Source: Apoda limacodes
Taxonomy: Eukaryota; Arthropoda; Insecta; Lepidoptera; Limacodidae
Assembly: GCA_946406115.1 (NCBI GenBank)
Contig: OX291550.1
Coordinates: forward strand, 23,598,722 to 23,662,721
DNA length: 64,000 bases
Direction: 5' to 3'
Position numbers and translations under genes: made by a program. This document shows positions 10,496 to 19,585 of this stretch, one piece after another. The notes beneath the pieces are model-generated. The model saw only the letters and a program-made list of their open reading frames with translations, had not been told where the DNA came from and searched no databases. Each line of letters starts with the position of its first letter. Position 1 is the stretch's first letter.

Positions 10496-10864
10496 AACCA
10501 TTTTTCTCACAGTTAACCCCGAGATAGGTGTGATTTGGAAACTTCATATGGTTTCTGGTTTAAAGAGAATTTGATATGCGTCACTAAGTGTTACCGCATT
10601 TTTATGATGACCTTTTAGGCCCATCACATTGTGACATTTTCTTTAACTTTTATTTTTTTAATATTTGAATTGAAGAGGTATTACACATGCAGTAATATTT
10701 ATTAATAAGAGCAATATAAAATGCTTGTTTCAACAGCCTTTGATTGTAACTTTTCCTTAACTAACAGATTTACGGTGTGTTTGAAATTTTGGAAGAAAAT
10801 AGCTTTTACGCCGCTAACCATTTTTCTTACAGTAAACCCCTTGTGATTTGAAAACTTCATATGG
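10470..10864 (+). repeat. Direct repeat of about 75-80 bp, spacing about 320 bp
   Basis: The segment at 10470-10551 recurs at 10791-10864. Shared sequence includes gaagaaaat, ccgctaaccatttttct, acagt(t/a)aacccc and tgtgattt(g)gaaaacttcatatgg. The first copy directly follows the LINE fragment. This may be a local duplication or flank duplication of an insertion. Confidence 0.75.
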
Positions 10865-10965
10865 TCGTTTTTACACTAGTTGTGTGTTACATTTTATGGC
10901 AATATGTATCCTATATTGTGCCGAATAGGCAGCAGCCGTTGCCGCTTCGCAATCAAAGCATTTTT

Positions 10966-11168
10966 ACAGTTCGAACCACGGATCTAGAGGTCAAGGTCAT
11001 TTGCGTAGATCGCAGTCTCTTATTCGCCTATTGGTTCTATCAGACAGAGAACCGGGATTGGCTAATTGGCAAATTTCTTAGATATTTACTTCATTTGAAC
11101 CAATGATGTGACTCAATGTATATTCGCGTCATATGACCTTGAAATCCTTAGATCCTTGGTTTGAACTG
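10966..11168. repeat. Imperfect inverted repeat (hairpin), arms about 40 bp
   Basis: The arm at 10966-11005 (cagttcgaaccacggatcta... tcaaggtcat) is inverted relative to 11125-11168 (cgtcatatgaccttga... ggatc/gatccttggtttgaactg). A second inner pair (attggttc / gaaccaat, about 11030 and 11097) extends the pairing. Each arm contains the nonamer TCAAGGTCA (10991-10999 plus, 11134-11142 minus). It could be a small MITE. Confidence 0.6.
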
Positions 11169-11929
11169 AACGTACAGCAAACCTTGGAGACTCCTGATAT
11201 AAGTCGTATGAAGTTTTGCAACTAACTGCATAGCTAACTTCCCTTTTTTGTGCCTGCTCTTTAGGGATAGGTTTTTAAAAATGAATTTCTAGTTCTTAAG
11301 AAAGTTTATCTTTCAATTGTACATTTTTCGATTTCATTATTGGCCATTTCATTAAGGGTCCTTCTTGTCTTTTGACAGCACGTTGAAATTAAAAAAAATC
11401 ACGATACCAGATTTTTATAAATATCCACAAGTTTTTCACGTATCCGCATTATTTTTAATTCTACGGAACCCTAACCTAATGCCTGTACGACAGGCTCTCG
11501 AATAGTTATTTATTTAGTTTCTACACCTATTATCCTTCTATCGAAGCCCAGCAATTTAAAAAGTTTAGACATTGCTCTAAATACCTCTGTCCTTATCACT
11601 TTTAATTACTTTAGTACTTAGTTTAAAGCAGGTACATGGGTGTTCTTTTAACATTATTTGGTTGGTAATGTCTATTAGTACAACGTCGTAATTGCTATAT
11701 GTTCTTCAACACAAATAATGAATTCACGACCATGGTAAGTACCTCTTACATAGATACAGAGTAGAGAAATACGGTAAGTACTTAACTGCTTTAAATTGTT
11801 TTCTTGGTAGTTTGGAAATGAATTTGTTGAAAGATAATCCATAAAAAGCTGCAGAGTTTGTACAAACAATTGAACGCGCTAATCTTAGAAACGATTGGTC
11901 CGATTTGAAAAATTCTTTTTATGTTAGAT
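11169..11929. other. AT-rich non-coding stretch
   Basis: No coding sequence or element that I can support. Contains scattered taagtacc words only. Confidence 0.5.
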
Positions 11930-12200
11930 AGCCCACTTATTGAGAAAGGCTAAAGGCTATATATCATTACGCTAACACCAATAGGAGCGGAGCACCAATG
12001 AAGAATGTTTCAAAATCGGGAGTTTTTTTTCCTTTTGAGAGCTTCCGCTCCGTGCGCTACGTAAACGGTTAAAGTTTCGCAAAAATCATGTATGACAGAA
12101 TTGTTCCTCTTTATAAGTTCTTTAAAAAATTCCGCGACAGAATATGTCTATCTTTTAAGGTTGGCTCCTTTTTTATGCTAACCAAATTTGTTCTAAAATA
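11930..12200 (+). repeat. Lepidopteran interspersed repeat (aataggagcgga... gtaaacggttaaagtt type)
   Basis: Landmarks accaataggagcggagcacc, atgaagaatgtttcaaaatc, gcgctacgtaaacggttaaa and gacagaatatgtctatcttt occur in the order I know from a dispersed lepidopteran repeat. This is one of the places where copies 1 and 2 of the tandem unit differ most. Confidence 0.5.
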
Positions 12201-12520
12201 ATGTATTATTTGCGAAGGTGTTTCTATAAACATGATATTAATCCTTATCCAAATAAATACGTTATTCATCACTAGTCTTTAATTTGAAACAAAATTTCCT
12301 TACATCATTTAATTCATTGAATATCCTAGGAGATATTCGTACTACCTATAGCAAATTGCAAATAGCATCTTTCAATTAGAATGGCGCGTTCAAATATTCA
12401 AGTTCAGTAATTTTATACATTAAATGAGAAGTTATGATTTATTTTATGAAAGGTTTAAAGCTAACAAAATATTAGTACATACGACTTACAAATCATAGAC
12501 ATCAACACGGTTTTTTTTTT

Positions 12521-12790
12521 TTAAATAAATAAATAAATATTTTTGGACATTAAACACAGCGCCGTCTGGCCCCAAGTAAGCAAAGCTTATGTTATGGATA
12601 ACAGACAACGGATACAGATACATATATATATATAGGTTTTTTTTTTGTAAATACCCACATATTATACATAAATACACCCAGACTCAAACACACACATGTT
12701 TTTTTATCACATAAATGTTTGTCCAGTGTGGGAATCGAACCCACACCCTCAGCGCAGCAGTCGGCCACACTACCAACTAGGCTAGCTAGG
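12521..12790 (-). mobile_element. tRNA-derived SINE with intact pol III boxes, minus strand
   Basis: On the minus strand the head has a perfect A box (tagcctagttgg, 12773-12784) and B box (ggttcgattcc, 12731-12741), spaced as in a tRNA. The body has the ctggggccagacggcgctg region, and the 3' end is a tatttatttattta-type tail at 12521-12540. The family is widespread in Lepidoptera. It contains a short TA tract that differs by one repeat between copies. Confidence 0.75.
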
Positions 12791-12926
12791 GAGTTAATTG
12801 TTAAATGTAGGTAGTTATCTAACTTCCGATTTATGAATTCGGACTCTAGACAAAATAAAGTTGCGTAAAATTTTGAACCTGTGGCGCAAGAATGAATAGT
12901 TTGAAGCTAACTATGGTTGAGTGTTT

Positions 12927-13120
12927 GATTGGAACTAAAGGCAATTGGAGAATGTTTTAAGAGCGTTGATTGGAGGTTTGTTTGAACGTATTTGATTGGT
13001 GGTAGTTTTAAGACGAGCGCTGATTGGGAGTTTTATAATGTTAAAAATAACCGCGAAATTTTAAGTTACTTAGAACTTTTATAATATTGAAAACACCCGC
13101 GAAACTTACCTAAGTGAGTC
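12927..13120 (+). repeat. Four GATTGG (inverted CCAAT) words followed by a 46-bp tandem pair
   Basis: GATTGG occurs at 12927, 12968, 12994 and 13022, with related flanks. Immediately after, a 46-bp unit starting ttttataat is repeated (13031-13076 and 13077-13122), each copy with an ccgcgaaa core. This looks like regulatory or LTR-like sequence, but no terminal repeats or coding region show which element it belongs to. Confidence 0.6.
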
Positions 13121-14612
13121 GTTTAACAACCATTAGTGTAGCCTCATACAATTAATATTCTAACAATAATAAAGGGTAGTTGTCTTGGTTTTCACGTATT
13201 CTGTATTATGGTATGACGTGTTAGTTTATTTAAAATTACCCGGGTTCGTTAAAACTTTACGAACATTTAGAACATAATATTAATTTTCTATTAGTTTAGG
13301 ATAATTAGGCCGTTTTATCTAGACCGTTCATATTAATCTAGGACTCTATAATAGTACCCCAACCAACATAACTAGAATTATACTTAAAAGATATTCTTTT
13401 TTCTTTGTTAAAATTAGTTAAGGCCGGACATCCGTCCGGAATATAAAATAGTATGGAGCGGTTTGAAATGTAGGAAGGGAGAACGTTGTTAGAGAGGGGT
13501 TAGTGGTGATAAAAGTGCGTGGTCCCATATATGCAGAATTGTCGAATACAGTTTAAATTGTCGAAACGTTGCCCGAAAAGGAGGAAATCATAGTCTACGC
13601 TTGTGTCACTAAATGCTATCCTTAGCGGCGTTAGTAGGATTTTACTATTTTGGCTGGTTAGCTAGTGTAGGTGAGCGCTAATGTAAATTGTAAGGGGGCA
13701 CTCCTGAAACCTACTTTTAGGTCGCAAGTCCTGAACACATAGCTACCTAGTTCCCACTCTACAAAGCGATTGGATTAAGCATTCGTATGGATTTTACTTT
13801 TAAATGTGGAAGAAGCGAAAATAAGGGTTCCTTTGCGTGGAGATGACAGAAAAATCATATAACTCCTTAGTACCCATGTCCTTTAGTTCTGATATTCTAG
13901 TATTTGCTTTGTTTAGGTGGTTTTGTACTGACTTTAGAAATAGTGAAAACTCAAAGTAGGCATTATTTATGATCGTAGGATTAGCTATATTGATTTTCTT
14001 GATTATTTCCTTTAATGCTTATTTTGTATACTATTGTTTGCTATATTACTCTGACGTACCTCTAAAACAACTGGGTTACTACTTATTTAACACAACGGGT
14101 TTCGGGTCCTACCATTTTTGACGATCACGCTTGACCAAATAATATTATTATCTGCATCAATATTACATATTAAATTTATCTGATTTCTCTCTCGTTGAGT
14201 GATAGTGGGCTTCGAGGTTTCTTAGACCATTTTATTATATCTTAATATTTTTATATTCTTCTTGTAAGGGGGGACGTTACAGTACGGAACCCTAAAAATA
14301 TCAGAAAAAAACAAAACACAATCATCCAAAACTTATTCGGAATTATTGAGCACCATTCCAGTCTATCTAAATTAAAGTCGCCTAAAATGAAATCATGAAC
14401 GGTGGTGGAGCGGGTTGTAGAAATAGATTCAATTGTAATACTAGCTTTATCGCGAACTTATATTATCCTATACTCCAAAGATTGTAATTACTATTGATAT
14501 AAGTATCTAGTTTAGACTTTGTAAAACACTCTGTTACGACATTTATCCGCGTTGAAAAGTATGATAGGCCAAATAAGTTAATTTTTAAGAATGCTCTGAA
14601 TGTTGTTTTCAG
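13121..14612. other. Non-coding stretch, possibly old retroelement sequence
   Basis: No coding region found. It holds a small perfect hairpin (ccggac/gtccgg, 13424-13439) and a run reading ttgtaaggggggacgttaca near 14263-14281 that resembles the edge of an LTR. A partner LTR and target duplication are not visible, so no LTR element is called. Confidence 0.4.
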
Positions 14613-14728
14613 CAATTTAAATGCGACAACAGGCGCTGCTGCAGAAACCTTTGCTTCAGTCGTCAATTTGATGACAGCGGTCCAATGCATCATCACCGAG
14701 GACTGGCCACCAGAATCTACCATCAAAG
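14613..14728 (+). CDS. GMC oxidoreductase copy 1, candidate 5' coding exon (GC donor)
   Basis: The frame reads NLNATTGAAAETFASVVNLM then TAVQCIITEDWPPESTIK, resembling the short N-terminal segment that precedes the FAD-binding domain in insect GMC oxidoreductases. It is preceded by a polypyrimidine acceptor (tgttgttttcag, ending 14612). It ends AAAG followed by GCTAGT, a GC-type donor. The exon ends in phase 1 and the next exon needs one leading base: the split codon becomes GAT, joining STIK-D-LETFNFIIVGAG in frame. Without splicing the frame stops at 14731. An in-frame ATG lies at 14671 and would give a 587-residue protein; otherwise the start is in an unseen exon upstream. No signal peptide is visible. 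The exon's identity is an inference from phase, composition and family resemblance. Confidence 0.6.
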
Positions 14729-14776
14729 GCTAGTATTCCGTTAGAACAAGGTTTTTAATAGATTTTCTAAGAAATC

Positions 14777-15160
14777 GGCCAAGTGCGAGTCAGACTCGCG
14801 AACGAAGGGTTCCGTACCATTATCTATAAAAACGGCAAAAAATCACGTTTGTTGTATGGGAGCCCCCCTTACATATTTGTTTTTTTGTTATATATTTTTA
14901 AAGTGACTATATAATTTAATATTCTGCGAAAAGTTTAAGAATCTCCCTGTTGTCGAGCAAAATCGAGATTTGTTATATGGGAGCCCTTTTAATATTTGCT
15001 GTTAGTATAGCAGCAACAGAAATACATCTTCTGTGAAAATTTTAACTGTCTAACTATCACGGTTCATGAGATACAACCTGGTGACATACAGATGGACAGC
15101 GGAGTCTTAGTAATAGGGTTCCGCTAATTACCATTTGGGTACGGCACCTAACGGACTGAC
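14777..15160 (+). repeat. Lepidopteran interspersed repeat (gactcgcg family), in GMC intron 1
   Basis: Nearly full-length member: ggccaagtgcgagtcagact, cgaacgaagggttccgtacc, tttgttgtatgggagccccc, cacggttcatgagataca, ggacagcggagtcttagtaa and a closing gtacggcacc. Sense orientation relative to the gene. Confidence 0.75.
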
Positions 15161-17279
15161 GGTTTTTGAGGCTGCTTAACAATGCTTATAAATTAATTTT
15201 AATGAAAGATACAAACAAAACTTTAACAGTCATATTTAAATTGTTATTAAGTTTGTTCAATGGTATTTTAACTTCTTGCTCCTTTGAGGGTTCTGTACCC
15301 AAAGGGTGCCAATGCCCAAGTAACACACATAGCTGTGGAGTCACCGGACTACAGAATAATGATAAACTTGAAGCTGAACAAGCTAGCTGTATAAGGACTG
15401 TGTAGCTGGCTACAACTAGGGCCCCAAATTAAGCAGCCCTAAGCATGACTGAGGCTTATTACCAGCTGTAGAGCTTTATACGGGCTGTAATAGGGCTTAG
15501 AAAGCTATTAGACAGCTTTTAAATTATATTATTCAGCTCCTTTTATTCCTAAAAACAGCAATGCCTACGATTAGCTTCTTACATTCTCTAAAACAGTCAA
15601 GACATGTTTTATAGCTTGGCAACTTTATGTTTAATACAAAACGAAATATTTGCTGGCAAATAATTTTTCGTGCAGATTGTGTGTGCATGTTTATCAACGG
15701 CGGCAACATATTTTACTAAATGTCCTCATCTTCACTTAATCTTAAGAGAAATAATTTTTCATATGTTTAATGTATCAGTTGATCAATGGTATTGCGGATG
15801 CCACTTTACTCTGAATGTATATAGGATAGATTTCAAATGTTTCACGCGTCTTCAAAATAATACTGTTTTATTAAATATATTTTACAGGATAAATTTGGTG
15901 TACGAATTATTTATGGATATTGACACAAAATTATTTAACTTAAACTCATAAATTATCAATAACAAATAATTTAGATTGTTTTATTACATTAATACTAACA
16001 AATATATTGAAAATCAATGTGAAATAATTTGGTATTTTCTTCATAAAAAAATCGGTTCTGTTCAGCTCAAAATACATTTGACATTTTATTTTCTTTATAA
16101 TGGCGATATTAAACTGTATTTAACAACTGAAGGCATTACTTTTGCTGTACAATGGAATTAAATATTTTTACGGCTGTCTAAGGGTGTGTTTTACGGATAA
16201 AGAAAACTTGTTGACATTCTCTTTCTGTCACACGGCGATAATAAACTCTATTTGACAGCTGAAAGCATTACGCTAGCTGTACATTGGAATCAAATAGTTT
16301 AAATGGCTGTCTAATGTTAAAAAGCAAGAGTACTTTTAGAGGAGGAAAAATTTTGATAAAATATCTTTTCGTACATATAATTTTACATATAACTTAATTT
16401 TGTAATCCTAATGGTCTTGCCAACAAGTGAATAATTTTTAATAGTGCTTATACTTTTGTTCGTTCCCCAAACATATTGCGAGGTTATGAAAAAATATCAC
16501 GATATCTTAACACCACTCCCCTATATTTACCCTCTAATAACTTTGGAGGCTTTACAATAGCTGATATTTTCAATTTATGCTTAAATATTTGAGTACAGTT
16601 TATATAACTAATTTTTAATTTAATTTACAGCTGAATGAGTCATTTAATGCTTTTATACATCGTACAGCAGTTTTAGACATTCTATATTATGTATTAATCA
16701 GCTACTATCAAGCTTATTTAATAGTATTAGAATAGAATTAGTCCACGCCGAATAAAATCCAATGGTAATATTTGATTCTTTAATACAGCTCGCGGCATTA
16801 TAAGGGTGGTGTCTTTTTCGCGTTCATCGGCTGTTTATATGCTTAAGTCTTCTAAACCAGCTAGTAGCTTCATATGTTGCCAGAGTCTGGAAAACAATGA
16901 TTTCAAATTTTACACTCATGCATTATGTTGAATTTTTGACCATTATGCAGTCATTAGTCAACTATGCCGTCTAACAGTAATACAGTAATCAGACTTGTTT
17001 TATCCTCTCTTCCAGCTTATATTACAGTATTTGACTGTAATATAGCTTGGCTTTGGATATAATATACGCTAATGTGCTACTTGGGTGAGCCCTATTGCTA
17101 AGCCTAAACTGTTTGTCTATCTGTCTGTCCATTTGACCTTCTTAAAGGGCTCTTACTTTTGGAATATAGAGCGATGTAGATAGAAGCCTGAAATGTTTAC
17201 CGTTCTTATAGTATAAAAGTCTACAACTACAACTTCTACTAATAACAAATTATAAAAACCGGAAAAGCGTTAATCGGGC
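15161..17279. other. GMC intron 1, AT-rich, rich in agctgt words
   Basis: Long intronic stretch with many agctgt/acagct words (for example 15330-15520, 16260, 16640, 16700, 17020). It contains the direct repeat at 16078-16316. Frames of up to 93 codons (15670-15951) show no domain. It looks like one or more old non-autonomous elements that I cannot name. Confidence 0.5.
16078..16316 (+). repeat. Diverged direct repeat, about 105 bp, period about 133 bp
   Basis: Two units, 16078-16183 and 16211-16316, share ttgacatt, ggcgat(a)ttaaact, tatttaaca/gacagctgaa, gcattac, gctgtaca.tggaat and ggctgtcta, in the same order. They are separated by 27 bp. Confidence 0.75.
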
Positions 17280-17720
17280 TCGTGCATTACTTTCTGGTGA
17301 GTCAGAATTATCGGTGCGCGAATCCGACTCGTAGTTGGCTGTTTTTTAGGGTGCCGTAGTCAGCAAGGTACCTTTATAGTTTCGCCATGTCCGTCCGTCC
17401 GTCCGTCTATCCGTGGCTTAGTTAAAAACTACTTATACAAGAAAGCAGCAATTTGGCAGGAATATACACATTGATCAAGCCGACAACGTGTTAGAATAAA
17501 ATTCACGTGAAATGGGGACGAAATTTTTTTTCTCGTCTACCCCATCGTGTGGGGTATCGTTGGATAGGAATTCGAAAAACATTGGCGGTATGCGCAGATC
17601 ATATTTTGATTTAGGGCTCCGTTTGCGAAACATTTAGCTTTAAAGTACTAATTTTTGTTACAGTCAAGTGTCTACCCCCTCTACTGGTACTCCCATATAT
17701 ACACATATACCTCCTCTAAA
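17280..17720 (+). repeat. Lepidopteran interspersed repeat with (CCGT)n
   Basis: Contains agggtgccgtagtcagcaag, a gtccgtccgtccgtccgtc microsatellite (17389-17407) and ctaccccatcgtgtggggta followed by tcgttggatagg. I recognise these as successive parts of a dispersed lepidopteran repeat. Intronic. Confidence 0.6.
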
Positions 17721-17879
17721 TGTAAAAAAAATTACGGTGGTAGTGCATATGATGAATTTAAAAAGAAAACTATCACGGGTAAGTTCACTTTACAGGCTAA
17801 CGAGTAGGTAATAGTCGACCAAGTTAGAATGTACTTGGAAAAGTGAAATTTTAGTACAAATTCCATTAAAAGTTACTTA

Positions 17880-18066
17880 AACAGGTATTAACAGGTAGAC
17901 GCTTGAAATATTCACAGAGTATTTAGATATATATTCATTTTAAAAATAAATTGAATTAAAATAAAACAAACATTTAAGAGGGGGCTCCCATACCACAAAC
18001 GTGATTTTTTTGCCGTTTTTATAGACGGAACCCTTCGTGCTTAAGTCCGACTCGCACTTGGCCAAT
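17880..18066 (-). repeat. Lepidopteran interspersed repeat (gactcgcg family), minus strand, partial
   Basis: Inverted relative to the member at 14777: reads gggggctcccataccacaaa, gccgtttttatagacggaac and cttaagtccgactcgcactt ending in ggccaa. Only the 5' half of the family is present. Confidence 0.7.
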
Positions 18067-18359
18067 TTTTTTTTTTAATTATTAGTGGCCATTTTGTTTT
18101 ATTTCCTAAAACAAATTGCGGTAAAACTTGTGATAAGAGCACTAAGCGTAATATACAGATATTACTTTGAAAATAAAATTACATGAATAGTGTCAAATAC
18201 CTAATGAGTTATAGCCAACCAATCCAAGCTAATAATTAGTTCAGCTTAATCTGTACATATTATAAAATGGTACAAAAGTCAAAACTGTACATTGAATATT
18301 TTTTTAAAAGAAAATTTGGGGTGTGATCATCGCTGTGATCTACAATCGATACCGAAGCC

Positions 18360-18565
18360 AAAAATATAGTTTTTAGAATTTTTGTCTGTCTGTTTGTTTG
18401 TATGTATGTTCGGGATAAACTCAAAAAGTACTGCATGGTTTTACTTCAAATTTGGCACGAATATTATAAGGAAGTCGGGTCAACATATAGGCTACATATT
18501 ATCACGCTATCACCTACGGGGACGGGGAGTGAATCTTTATTTCTTCAACGCTTTCTGTAACAACG
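18360..18565 (+). repeat. Lepidopteran interspersed repeat (tctgtctgtttgtttgtatg type)
   Basis: A tgtc/tttg-rich run, then cgggataaactcaaaaagta and ttcaaatttggcacgaatat. This follows the usual order of a dispersed repeat that I know from other lepidopteran introns. Ends near the start of the GMC dinucleotide-binding exon. Confidence 0.55.
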
Positions 18566-18865
18566 TGTAATCTAAAGACGCATATTTGACTTAATTATTA
18601 ATTATTCTACTCACACATAGCCATTTATTTTATGTTAAAAAATCGTGTAAAGTCATAACTTAGATGTGTTATAATTTTTCACCATATAAAAATGTTTCCT
18701 ATTTGTTAACTAGATATGGCATTGGCGTCGAATTAGATCGCGCTATGGTTTAGTTCACAAAAAGTGATGTTATAGTAAAGCGCAGCTAGTCTACTATAAG
18801 ACAATTATTGTGTACCATTATTATAGTAGTTAGAATCAAGCTGTTGACGTTTGCTTTTTTTTCAG

Positions 18866-19005
18866 ATTTGGAAACTTTTAATTTTATAATAGTAGGTGCT
18901 GGGACGGTTACTTTCGGGAGTACTGTTGCTAATCGATTATCGGAAGTGGCAGACTGGAAAATACTACTTATAGAGTATGGTGGAGACCCGCCTGTCGAAA
19001 GTATC
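18866..19005 (+). CDS. GMC oxidoreductase copy 1, exon with dinucleotide-binding region
   Basis: Codes LETFNFIIVGAG and ANRLSEVADWKILLIEYGGD, the N-terminal beta-alpha-beta fold that holds the FAD ADP moiety, ending at the conserved GGDPP.ES. Acceptor tttttttcag ends at 18865; donor gtaagt starts at 19006 (a perfect consensus). It enters in phase 1 and leaves in phase 0. The glycine motif is abnormal: it reads GAGTVTFGSTVANRL, where the family has GxGxxG (for example GAGxAGS.VANRL). Two extra residues lie between the second and third glycine. This six-base expansion is shared by copy 2, so it predates the duplication. FAD binding may be impaired, or the loop may tolerate it. Confidence 0.93.
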
Positions 19006-19390
19006 GTAAGTACCTGTATGGCTAGGGTTGCCATAAATATTGGGAACTGATACGGGACGTTTAAGGTGATTTCACTTGAGATTATCAATAACTTTAAAAT
19101 AACTGTATTTTGGTGCAAAATAGCAATACGAGACAAGGTTCTCAAATAAGATGACAGTCCCGTATATACGGAACGTATGGCAACCCTATGTATAGCTAAT
19201 TATTTTTATTTTGTAAGCGCTTTTTTGCGACATGGTACATAATATTGCCAAATCTTATGTTCAGTAATCAAGGTAACGTTATCATTAGTAACGTAACGTA
19301 ATACAGACGAGTTTTTATACCCCGAATCCCGCTTTTTCTTATAATACTAGCTGTTTCTCGCTGCTTTGTTTGCATCAAGCATTGTTTGAT

Positions 19391-19480
19391 GGTTCCGTGG
19401 CTCCTGGGTTCGATCCCCGCACAGGACAAACATTTATATGATCAACATATATCTCTGTCTTGACTCTAGGTATTTTCTTG
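19391..19480 (+). mobile_element. SINE scrap in GMC intron 2
   Basis: A B-box-like ggttcgatccc (19407-19417) followed by acaggacaaacatttatatg matches, in the opposite orientation, the head and proximal body of the SINE at 12521-12790. Only about 90 bp remain. Confidence 0.55.
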
Positions 19481-19585
19481 ATTCGTACTTTTCATAACGC
19501 TTATTTTTTTTTTGTTATTATAGTCCAGAACCTTAATTGTGTAAACCTGACTCACTTTTGACCTGTTATTTATTTTTACTTTTAG

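Noticed and set aside
12724..12790. tRNA gene on the minus strand
   Set aside because: The A and B boxes are good, but the sequence does not fold into a full cloverleaf with matched acceptor arms and continues into a SINE body.
12799..14281. Solo LTR or LTR retrotransposon
   Set aside because: CCAAT-like words, a polyadenylation-like aataaa and an LTR-like ggggggacgttaca edge are suggestive, but there is no matching second terminus, target duplication, primer site or gag/pol coding.
15670..15951. 93-codon plus-strand frame (and copy at 43211)
   Set aside because: Lies in the GMC intron in AT-rich repeat-like DNA; no domain, and composition-driven translation.
18786..19145. 119-codon minus-strand frame over the GMC dinucleotide-binding exon
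   Set aside because: Antisense to a clearly coding exon with strong splice sites.
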